A stretch of 11,753 nucleotides of DNA from NCBI GenBank assembly GCA_033721915.1, contig JAWWAC010000077.1:1-11753 (forward strand), written 5' to 3'. Made by a program: the position numbers and the translations under genes. Positions 1-5,400 of this stretch are shown piece by piece; the stretch's first letter is position 1, and each line of letters starts with the position of its first letter. The stretch comes from REBR01 sp033721915. GTDB taxonomy: Bacteria; Pseudomonadota; Gammaproteobacteria; Pseudomonadales; Oleiphilaceae. The notes under the pieces were generated by a model. The model made no database searches, had not been told where the DNA came from, and was given only the letters and a program-made list of their open reading frames with translations.

Positions 1-508
1 AGTGGGTCTTGCCCTTGTCATGGTCAAAGAACACACCCGGAGAACGGTGCAGCTGGGAGACAATCACCCGCTCTGTGCCGTTCACCACGAAGGTGCCGTT
101 CTCGGTCATCAGGGGCATCTCGCCCATGTAGACCTCTTGTTCCTTGATGTCCTTGATGGCCTTGTTGGAGGAGTCCTTGTCATAGATCACCAGGCGTACC
201 TTGACCCGCAGCGGGGCTGCATAGGTCACGCCTCGGGACTGACACTCCTTGACATCAAAGACGGGCTCGCCAAGCCGGTAGCTGACGTACTCCAGCGCCG
301 CATTCCCGGAGTAACTCTGTATCGGGAAGACGGATTTAAAGGCCGCGTGGAGGCCAATTTCCTGTCGGCTGTCCGCACTGGACTCAAGCTGCAGGAAGTG
401 CCGGTAGGAGTCCAACTGGATGGCCAGCAGGTAGGGTACATCCATGACTGTCGGCAGCTTGCCAAAGTCTTTGCGGATACGCTTTTTTTCGGTGTAGGAG
501 TAGGTCAT
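1..508 (-). CDS. rpoB: RNA polymerase beta subunit, N-terminal part (cut by left edge)
   Basis: This is the start of the beta subunit of RNA polymerase, which with beta' forms the catalytic core. Only the first 169 codons lie in the window, and the frame is still open at base 1. The translation begins MTYSYTEKKRIRKDFGK and contains SVFPIQSYSGN, RLGEPVFDV, RGVTYAAPLRVK, NGTERVIVSQLHRSPGVFF and DKGKTH, all highly conserved in proteobacterial RpoB. The segment includes the NGTERVIVSQ stretch, where the N-terminal rifampicin-resistance position (around 146 in E. coli) lies, and it looks wild type. The main rifampicin cluster is outside the window. I place the start at the ATG at 506-508, because GGGGA lies six bases upstream. 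An in-frame ATG at 512-514 would put that purine run directly against the start, so it is less likely. The gene follows rplL after a 188-bp structured spacer, as in the usual rplJL-rpoBC operon. Confidence 0.97.
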   Translation of the reverse strand, partial: MTYSYTEKKRIRKDFGKLPTVMDVPYLLAIQLDSYRHFLQLESSADSRQEIGLHAAFKSVFPIQSYSGNAALEYVSYRLGEPVFDVKECQSRGVTYAAPLRVKVRLVIYDKDSSNKAIKDIKEQEVYMGEMPLMTENGTFVVNGTERVIVSQLHRSPGVFFDHDKGKTH

Positions 509-548
509 CTGCATTCCCCAGCTTTCGAACCTTTAACTGGTGTCTCGG

Positions 549-564
549 AGCGACGAAAGTCGCT
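549..564 (-). other. Hairpin in rpoB leader, nearest rpoB
   Basis: On the transcribed strand AGCGAC pairs with GTCGCT around a UUUC loop, 41 bases upstream of the rpoB start. It has no U-run, so it is not a terminator. It belongs to a run of four hairpins in the rplL-rpoB spacer. In E. coli this spacer carries an attenuator and an RNase III processing site. The same role here is an inference. Confidence 0.55.
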
Positions 565-569
565 GCCCT

Positions 570-587
570 GACTGAGCGGGCTCAGTC
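570..587 (-). other. Perfect inverted repeat in rplL-rpoB spacer
   Basis: GACTGAGC and GCTCAGTC form a perfect 8-base inverted repeat with two bases between them, so in RNA it is a 7-bp stem with a 4-base loop. No U-run follows in either direction. It could be a transcript-processing or stability element. As DNA it could also be a protein-binding palindrome, but nothing else supports that. Confidence 0.55.
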
Positions 588-627
588 GACGCCACAGTGA
601 ATCACTTATGGCGGTATATACAACGCG

Positions 628-656
628 AAAAGGCCGGTGGCATTACACCACCAGCC
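628..656 (-). terminator. Attenuator-like hairpin with U-run between rplL and rpoB
   Basis: Read on the minus strand, GGCTGGTGG pairs with CCACCGGCC over nine positions (one G-U pair) around a 7-base loop. UUUU follows directly (628-631). This is the form of an intrinsic terminator. It lies about 40 bases past the rplL stop, where E. coli has a partial terminator that makes rpoBC transcripts several-fold rarer than rplJL transcripts. The U-run is short, so partial read-through is expected, in keeping with rpoB lying in the same operon. Confidence 0.7.
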
Positions 657-667
657 AATTCATGCCA

Positions 668-690
668 GACGGCACTTATCAGCGGCCGTC
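668..690 (-). other. Hairpin just after rplL stop
   Basis: GACGGC pairs with GCCGTC around an 11-base loop, starting six bases after the rplL stop codon. No U-run follows. It may protect the 3' end of the abundant rplJL message, or compete with the attenuator hairpin just downstream. Both roles are inferred. Confidence 0.45.
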
Positions 691-696
691 AAGCCT

Positions 697-1077
697 TTAC
701 TTGAGTTCAACGGATGCGCCCGCTTCCTCAAGCTTAGCCTTGGCAGCTGCAGCGTCGTCTTTGCTGACGCCTTCCTTCACAGCACCGGGAGCGCCGTCAA
801 CCAGACCCTTGGCTTCTTTCAGGCCGAGACCTGTGAGCTCACGGACCGCCTTGATGACGTTGACCTTCTTGTCGCCGGCGGCGGTCAGGATCACGTCAAA
901 CTCGGTCTGCTCTTCAGCAGCGGCGGCGGCTTCACCACCAGCGGCGGCAGGAGCAGCGGCCACTGCGGCTGCAGCGGAAACGCCAAACTTCTCTTCCATT
1001 GCTTCTACGAGCGCGACCACGTCCATTACGCTCATTTCAGCAATTGCATTCAAAATATCGTCTTTCGACAAAGCCAT
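697..1077 (-). CDS. rplL: 50S ribosomal protein L7/L12
   Basis: L7/L12 is the multicopy stalk protein of the large subunit. Dimers bind the C-terminal helix of L10 and recruit the GTPases IF2, EF-Tu, EF-G and RF3. The 126-residue product is close to the usual 120-127. The N-terminal dimerisation helices cover about residues 1-33 (MALSKDDILNAIAEM...VEAMEEKFGV). An alanine-rich hinge runs over about 34-55. The globular C-terminal domain begins near EFDVIL and contains the conserved KVNVIKAVRE and GLGLKEAKGLVDGAP motifs that contact the factors. The ATG at 1075-1077 has GGAG about eight bases upstream. It follows rplJ by 37 bases, and the two are expected to be co-transcribed and coupled. The hinge is noticeably alanine-rich but ordinary for GC-rich relatives. 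Confidence 0.99.
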   Translation of the reverse strand: MALSKDDILNAIAEMSVMDVVALVEAMEEKFGVSAAAAVAAAPAAAGGEAAAAAEEQTEFDVILTAAGDKKVNVIKAVRELTGLGLKEAKGLVDGAPGAVKEGVSKDDAAAAKAKLEEAGASVELK

Positions 1078-1114
1078 GATTCTTCTCCAAATTCAAAAAA
1101 TAGTATTAAACCGT

Positions 1115-1645
1115 TTAGGCTGCATCTTTCTTTTGGTCGCGAACAGCTGCCACTGCACGGGTCACTTTCGACGGAACTTCGTTGAGAGTGCGTGCAAGCT
1201 TGACGATCGGTGCCTGAGTGACTGCGGCCAGCATACTCAACGCCTCATGGCGAGTAGGCAGCTTGGCCAGACGGTCAATCTGATCAGCACCCAGCAGTTC
1301 ACCACCAACGGCCAGTGCTTTGACCTCGAACACATCCTTCTCTTTGGCAAAATCCTTCAGCAGCCGTGCGGCCGCGCCGGGATCTTCCATGGAGAATGCA
1401 AACAGGGTCGGTCCTACCAGTACATCGCGTACACACTCGTACTCAGTACCCTCGATGGCACGCTTGGCCAGTGTGTTGCGGACAACACGCAGGTAAACGT
1501 TTTCAGCGCGGGCCTTGGCACGCAGCGCGGTCATGTCTTCAGAGCTGACACCGCGATAATCTGCAAGAACCACAGACAAAGCACCACTGGCAGCCTCGTT
1601 GACTTCGGCGACGATCGCCTTTTTGCCTTCGAGTCTGATTGCCAC
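1115..1645 (-). CDS. rplJ: 50S ribosomal protein L10 (GTG start)
   Basis: L10 anchors the L7/L12 dimers to 23S rRNA next to L11 and is the translational repressor of its own operon. Conserved segments include AIRLEGKKAIVAEVNEAA near the N-terminus, YLRVVRNTLAKRA, VGPTLFAFS, PGAAARLLKDFAK and LPTRHEALSML. The C-terminal helix that binds L7/L12 ends in TRAVAAVRDQKK. I choose the GTG at 1643-1645, giving 176 residues. It has AAGGAG exactly eight bases upstream (1654-1659), and the protein then begins VAIRLE, matching the family's MAI(K/R)LE. An upstream in-frame ATG at 1676-1678 would add 11 residues not found in the family. It would also place the start codon inside the leader hairpin and put the ribosome site within the coding region. 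The product is about ten residues longer at the C-terminal end than the Pseudomonas protein as I recall it. Confidence 0.97.
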   Translation of the reverse strand: MAIRLEGKKAIVAEVNEAASGALSVVLADYRGVSSEDMTALRAKARAENVYLRVVRNTLAKRAIEGTEYECVRDVLVGPTLFAFSMEDPGAAARLLKDFAKEKDVFEVKALAVGGELLGADQIDRLAKLPTRHEALSMLAAVTQAPIVKLARTLNEVPSKVTRAVAAVRDQKKDAA

Positions 1646-1653
1646 TGGATTAA

Positions 1654-1659
1654 CTCCTT
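1654..1659 (-). promoter_or_regulatory. Ribosome binding site that fixes the rplJ GTG start
   Basis: AAGGAG on the minus strand, eight bases before the GTG at 1645. It lies directly after the last leader hairpin (1666-1682). This spacing supports the shorter rplJ reading over the ATG at 1678. Confidence 0.85.
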
Positions 1660-1665
1660 GGTTGC

Positions 1666-1845
1666 GCCGGTTTAACACCGGCTTAAGTCACGCCCCGGAG
1701 GGCGACATTACGGCGCTTGTTCGGAGAGAACGTTGCATACCGTCTGCGCAGGCATTGCTTTAATCCGTCATGCCGAGGGCTTTACAGCCACCGGCCTCGG
1801 GGACCTGCGGTCTTTGACAGCCTGGCTTGATGCCGAGACTACAAA
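1666..1845 (-). promoter_or_regulatory. Structured rplJ leader, probable L10(L12)4-binding translational operator
   Basis: The spacer between the rplA stop (1857) and the rplJ start (1645) is 211 bp, far longer than most spacers here, and is rich in RNA structure. On the transcribed strand: CCGAGG pairs with CCTCGG (1773-1800). GCAATGCC pairs with GGTATGC, with one bulged A and a purine-rich loop (1735-1758). GCCC pairs with GGGC around a UCCG loop inside a GTC/GAC outer stem. GCCGGT pairs with ACCGGC (1666-1682) and ends seven bases before the ribosome binding site. In many bacteria the L10-L7/L12 complex binds this leader (the L10 leader RNA family) and represses rplJ-rplL translation. Position and structure support that assignment. 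I did not match the family consensus base by base, and the boundaries are approximate. Confidence 0.65.
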
Positions 1846-1856
1846 GAGGGTGCACC

Positions 1857-2555
<699 letters not shown>

Positions 2556-2556
2556 T

Positions 2557-2988
2557 TCAGAGCCCCTCCACGTTCAAGCCCATGCTACGCGCGGTGCCTG
2601 CAATCGTACGCAGGGCGGCGTCCATGTTGGCAGCCGTCATATCCGGCTCCTTGGTTTTCACAATCTCCTCCAGCTGCTCACGGGTCACGGTGCCCACCTT
2701 CTTGGTGTTGGGCTCGCCGGAACCGCTCTTGATGCCGGCCGCTTTCTTCAGCAGGATCGCCGCGGGGGGCGTCTTGGTGACGAACGTGAAGCTGCGGTCA
2801 GAGTAAACCGTGATGACCACCGGAGTGGGCAGACCGGGCTCGATGTCCTGGGTCTGGGCGTTGAACGCCTTACAGAATTCCATGATGTTGACACCGTGCT
2901 GACCCAGCGCCGGGCCCACTGGGGGGCTCGGGTTGGCCTTGCCGGCGGCAACCTGAAGCTTGATATAAGCCTGTACTTTTTTAGCCAC
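2557..2988 (-). CDS. rplK: 50S ribosomal protein L11 (GTG start)
   Basis: L11 binds the GTPase-associated region of 23S rRNA at the base of the stalk. It is needed for RelA-dependent stringent signalling and is the target site of thiostrepton-type antibiotics. The 143-residue product matches the usual 141-143. The N-terminal domain shows KKVQAYIKLQVAAGKANPSPPVGPALGQHGVNI with the conserved proline-rich segment. The C-terminal RNA-binding domain begins near TKTPPAAILLKKAAGIKSGSG and ends GTARSMGLNVEGL. Its start codon is GTG (2986-2988), preceded by a very strong AGGAGGA (2992-2998) with unusually short spacing of three to four bases. It lies 99 bp after nusG, behind a terminator-like hairpin, and heads the rplK-rplA pair. 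Confidence 0.98.
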   Translation of the reverse strand: MAKKVQAYIKLQVAAGKANPSPPVGPALGQHGVNIMEFCKAFNAQTQDIEPGLPTPVVITVYSDRSFTFVTKTPPAAILLKKAAGIKSGSGEPNTKKVGTVTREQLEEIVKTKEPDMTAANMDAALRTIAGTARSMGLNVEGL

Positions 2989-2991
2989 TTA

Positions 2992-2998
2992 TCCTCCT
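2992..2998 (-). promoter_or_regulatory. Strong ribosome binding site for rplK, tight spacing
   Basis: AGGAGGA on the minus strand with only TAA between it and the GTG start. It is the best Shine-Dalgarno match in the window, and it abuts the candidate L1-binding hairpin. An L1-occupied hairpin could therefore block ribosome entry. Confidence 0.85.
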
Positions 2999-3000
2999 AT

Positions 3001-3025
3001 GGGTGCAAACGCCTTGCGGCTCCCC
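3001..3025 (-). promoter_or_regulatory. Candidate L1-binding translational operator of rplK-rplA
   Basis: On the transcribed strand GGGG-A-GCC, a GCAA loop, then GGC and a 3' CCC form a hairpin. An inner GCC/GGC stem is capped by a GNRA tetraloop, and an outer GGG/CCC stem is separated from it by an asymmetric internal loop (GA on one side, GUUUGCA on the other). It ends two bases before the rplK ribosome site. L1 is known to repress rplKA by binding a short hairpin with an asymmetric internal loop in this leader, mimicking its 23S rRNA site. The match is by position and shape only. Confidence 0.55.
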
Positions 3026-3036
3026 GATCGAGACAG

Positions 3037-3066
3037 AAAAAGCCCGCATCACCCTGGTGTGCGAGC
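3037..3066 (-). terminator. Terminator-like hairpin between nusG and rplK
   Basis: On the minus strand GCTCGCA pairs with TGCGGGC and an inner CAC pairs with GTG around a CAGG loop, with a single bulged A. The 3' arm is followed directly by UUUUU (3037-3041). This has the form of an intrinsic terminator 21 bp after the nusG stop. It would separate the secE-nusG transcript from rplKA, at least partly. If so, a promoter for rplK would have to lie between it and rplK or inside nusG. I do not see a convincing one. Confidence 0.65.
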
Positions 3067-3087
3067 TCATGGTACTTCTTGCGCGGA

Positions 3088-3621
3088 TCAGTCTTTTTCG
3101 ACCTGACCGAACCCCAGCTCTACTGGTGTGGAGCGACCGAAGATCAGCACCGCCACCTTGACACGACTCTTGTCGTAGTCCACTTCTTCCACCACGCCAT
3201 TGAAGTCGGCGAAGGGGCCTTCGGTCACCCGGACGATCTCGCCCGGCTCAAACAGCGTCTTGGGCTTGGGCTTCTCAACTCCGGTCTCCACACGGCGCAG
3301 GATGGCGTCCGCCTCCTTCTCCGTAATGGGGGCGGGCTTGTCCTTGGTGCCACCGATAAAACCCAGCACTTTGGGGGTATTCTTCACCAGGTGCCAGGTG
3401 GTGTCGTCCAGTTCCATCTGGACCAGCACGTAACCCGGGTAGAATTTGCGCTCACTGGTGCGCTTCTTGCCTTCGCGCATCTCCACCACTTCTTCCGTGG
3501 GGACCAGTACCTCGCCAAAAAGCTCTTCCATGCCGTTAAGCTGGATACGCTCCCTGAGAGACCGCATCACGTGCTTTTCGAAGCCGGAGTAAGCGTGTAC
3601 CACGTACCAGCGCTTTGCCAT
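3088..3621 (-). CDS. nusG: Transcription termination/antitermination factor NusG
   Basis: NusG binds elongating RNA polymerase through its N-terminal domain and contacts either Rho or ribosomal protein S10 through its C-terminal domain. It thereby couples transcription to translation or termination. The product is 177 residues (E. coli 181). The NGN domain covers about 1-115, with MAKRWYVVHAYSGFEKHV, the PTEEVVE loop and RKFYPGYVLVQM. A flexible linker rich in Lys and Pro follows at about 115-124. The KOW domain begins PGEIVRVTEGPFADFNGVV (126-144), and the protein ends FGRSTPVELGFGQVEKD, the face that contacts S10/Rho. The ATG at 3619-3621 lies 12 bases after the secE stop. The stop codon itself begins the TAAGGA ribosome site, so secE and nusG are probably translationally coupled. 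Confidence 0.99.
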   Translation of the reverse strand: MAKRWYVVHAYSGFEKHVMRSLRERIQLNGMEELFGEVLVPTEEVVEMREGKKRTSERKFYPGYVLVQMELDDTTWHLVKNTPKVLGFIGGTKDKPAPITEKEADAILRRVETGVEKPKPKTLFEPGEIVRVTEGPFADFNGVVEEVDYDKSRVKVAVLIFGRSTPVELGFGQVEKD

Positions 3622-3633
3622 GATGCCTAATCC

Positions 3634-4002
3634 TTACCCTATAAAGCCTGACACGATCCACGCGACCAGCGAGTCCATACCCCAGAGAATCAACGCCACA
3701 AACAGCACAAAGACCAGCACAATACCGGTGGTCTGCAGCAGCTCGGGTCGTGTCGGCCAGACCACTTTGCGGATCTCGACCTTGGCTTCCCGGAACAGCT
3801 GAGCCAGATTGCGGCCCTTTTCAGTCTGCAGCGCGACAAAGCCGGCCACGATCGCCAGGGCCACCAGGCCCAGGGAACGGTACAGCAGGGACTCATCAGA
3901 GAAATACTGATTGCCCGCCACACCGAGGACGATCAACGCAATAACGAAAAGCCACTTTGGTGTATCAAAGTGGCTGACCGCTTGATTGGAATTAGTGGCC
4001 AT
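3634..4002 (-). CDS. secE: Preprotein translocase subunit SecE
   Basis: SecE is the clamp subunit of the inner-membrane SecYEG channel. The product is 122 residues with three predicted membrane segments, as in E. coli (127 residues) rather than the single-span form of many other bacteria. The segments are about 17-34, 40-59 and 92-120. Between the second and third lies the conserved cytoplasmic amphipathic stretch, about 61-90, containing the signature EIRKVVWPTRPE (76-87). This helix and the last membrane span do the essential work of gripping SecY. The ATG at 4000-4002 lacks a good Shine-Dalgarno sequence; upstream there is only AAGTAGACCC. The gene starts 33 bases after tRNA-Trp, on the same strand, so its mRNA is probably released by processing of the tRNA 3' end. 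Confidence 0.98.
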   Translation of the reverse strand: MATNSNQAVSHFDTPKWLFVIALIVLGVAGNQYFSDESLLYRSLGLVALAIVAGFVALQTEKGRNLAQLFREAKVEIRKVVWPTRPELLQTTGIVLVFVLFVALILWGMDSLVAWIVSGFIG

Positions 4003-4035
4003 ATGGGTCTACTTGTCGCGCGTCGGTGAAATAAA

Positions 4036-4111
<76 letters not shown>

Positions 4112-4125
4112 ACACCGAAACTCTT

Positions 4126-5319
4126 TTACTTGATGATCTTGGTCACCACACCGGCGCCAACGGTACGTCCGCCTTCGCGAACCGCGAAGCGCAGGCCGTC
4201 TTCCATGGCGATCGGGGCGATCAGGGTCACGCTCAGCTTCACGTTGTCCCCGGGCATCACCATCTCAACGCCGTCAGGCAGCTGACAGCTGCCTGTCACG
4301 TCCGTGGTGCGGAAGAAGAACTGCGGACGGTAGCCGGCGAAGAACGGCGTGTGACGGCCCCCTTCGTTCTTGCTCAGTACGTAGATCTCACCCTCGAACT
4401 CGGTGTGCGGCGTAATGGAGCCGGGCTTGGCCAGCACCTGGCCACGCTCAACGTCGTCACGCTTGGTGCCACGCAGCAGCGCGCCGATGTTCTCACCCGC
4501 ACGGCCTTCGTCCAGCAGCTTGCGGAACATCTCAACACCGGTACAAACAGTCTTGACGGTGTCCTTCAGACCCACGATCTCAACCTCGGAACCGGTCTTG
4601 ACCACACCACGCTCAACACGGCCGGTCACGACCGTACCACGGCCTGAGATGGAGAACACGTCCTCGATGGGCATCAGGAAGGGCTGGTCAATGGCACGCT
4701 CGGGCTCTGGCACGTGCTCGTCCAGGGCGCTGATGAGCTTGGCCACGGCAGTGGTGCCCATCTCATTGTCGTCCTTGCCTTCCAGGGCCATCAGGGCGGA
4801 GCCGGTGATGATCGGAATGTCGTCGCCCGGGAAGTCGTACTCGCTCAGCAGCTCGCGCACTTCCATTTCCACCAGTTCCAGCAGCTCTTCGTCGTCCACC
4901 ATGTCGGCCTTGTTCAGGAACACGACAATGTGCGGTACGCCGACCTGACGGGACAGCAGGATGTGCTCACGGGTCTGGGGCATCGGGCCGTCAGCGGCGG
5001 ACACCACCAGAATGGCGCCGTCCATCTGCGCGGCACCGGTGATCATGTTCTTCACATAATCCGCGTGGCCGGGGCAGTCAACGTGGGCGTAGTGACGGAT
5101 CTCGGAGCTGTACTCCACGTGAGAGGTGGCGATGGTGATACCACGCGCCTTCTCTTCCGGTGCGTTGTCGATCTGGTCGAAGGCACGGGCTTCGCCACCA
5201 AAGACTTCGGCGCTGACACGGGTCAGAGCGGCGGTCAGTGTGGTCTTGCCATGGTCAACGTGACCGATGGTGCCGACGTTGATATGGGGCTTGCTGCGTT
5301 CAAATTTGGCCTTAGCCAT
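4126..5319 (-). CDS. tuf: Elongation factor Tu
   Basis: EF-Tu is the GTPase that carries aminoacyl-tRNA to the ribosomal A site. The 397-residue product is full length with all GTPase motifs: G1 GHVDHGKT at 19-26, the switch I region around RGITI (59-63), G3 DCPGH at 81-85 with the catalytic histidine, and G4 NKAD at 136-139. Domain 2 carries SGRGTVVTGRVERG. Domain 3 includes GGRHTPFFAGYRPQFFFRTTDVTG and ends GGRTVGAGVVTKIIK. The ATG at 5317-5319 has GAGGTGAT upstream. The 81-bp spacer after fusA holds a GC-rich imperfect hairpin and the palindrome GATACGTATC. The flanks are odd: fusA lies upstream, as expected for tufA, but tRNA-Trp lies downstream, as expected for tufB. The gene may therefore be a tufA/tufB junction, real or created in assembly. 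Confidence 0.99.
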   Translation of the reverse strand: MAKAKFERSKPHINVGTIGHVDHGKTTLTAALTRVSAEVFGGEARAFDQIDNAPEEKARGITIATSHVEYSSEIRHYAHVDCPGHADYVKNMITGAAQMDGAILVVSAADGPMPQTREHILLSRQVGVPHIVVFLNKADMVDDEELLELVEMEVRELLSEYDFPGDDIPIITGSALMALEGKDDNEMGTTAVAKLISALDEHVPEPERAIDQPFLMPIEDVFSISGRGTVVTGRVERGVVKTGSEVEIVGLKDTVKTVCTGVEMFRKLLDEGRAGENIGALLRGTKRDDVERGQVLAKPGSITPHTEFEGEIYVLSKNEGGRHTPFFAGYRPQFFFRTTDVTGSCQLPDGVEMVMPGDNVKLSVTLIAPIAMEDGLRFAVREGGRTVGAGVVTKIIK

Positions 5320-5400
5320 GATATCACCTCTTGATACGTATCGTAATTTGGTTGTCAGGTGCCGGATGGCAGGCCCTTGCCGGACCCGCCACCGCCCCCG

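Noticed and set aside
512..514. Alternative rpoB start two codons upstream (ATG in frame).
   Set aside because: The GGGGA run would touch this ATG, leaving no spacing. The next ATG at 508 has proper spacing and matches the family N-terminus.
509..696. Possible promoter ahead of rpoB (a TTGACG after rplL, TATATA-like bases further on).
   Set aside because: No -10 box lies at proper spacing from the TTGACG, and the TATATA-like bases lack a -35 partner. The spacer is better explained by RNA structure.
5333..5342. Palindrome GATACGTATC between fusA and tuf.
   Set aside because: A single 10-bp palindrome upstream of tuf with no second copy or conserved context. It could be chance.
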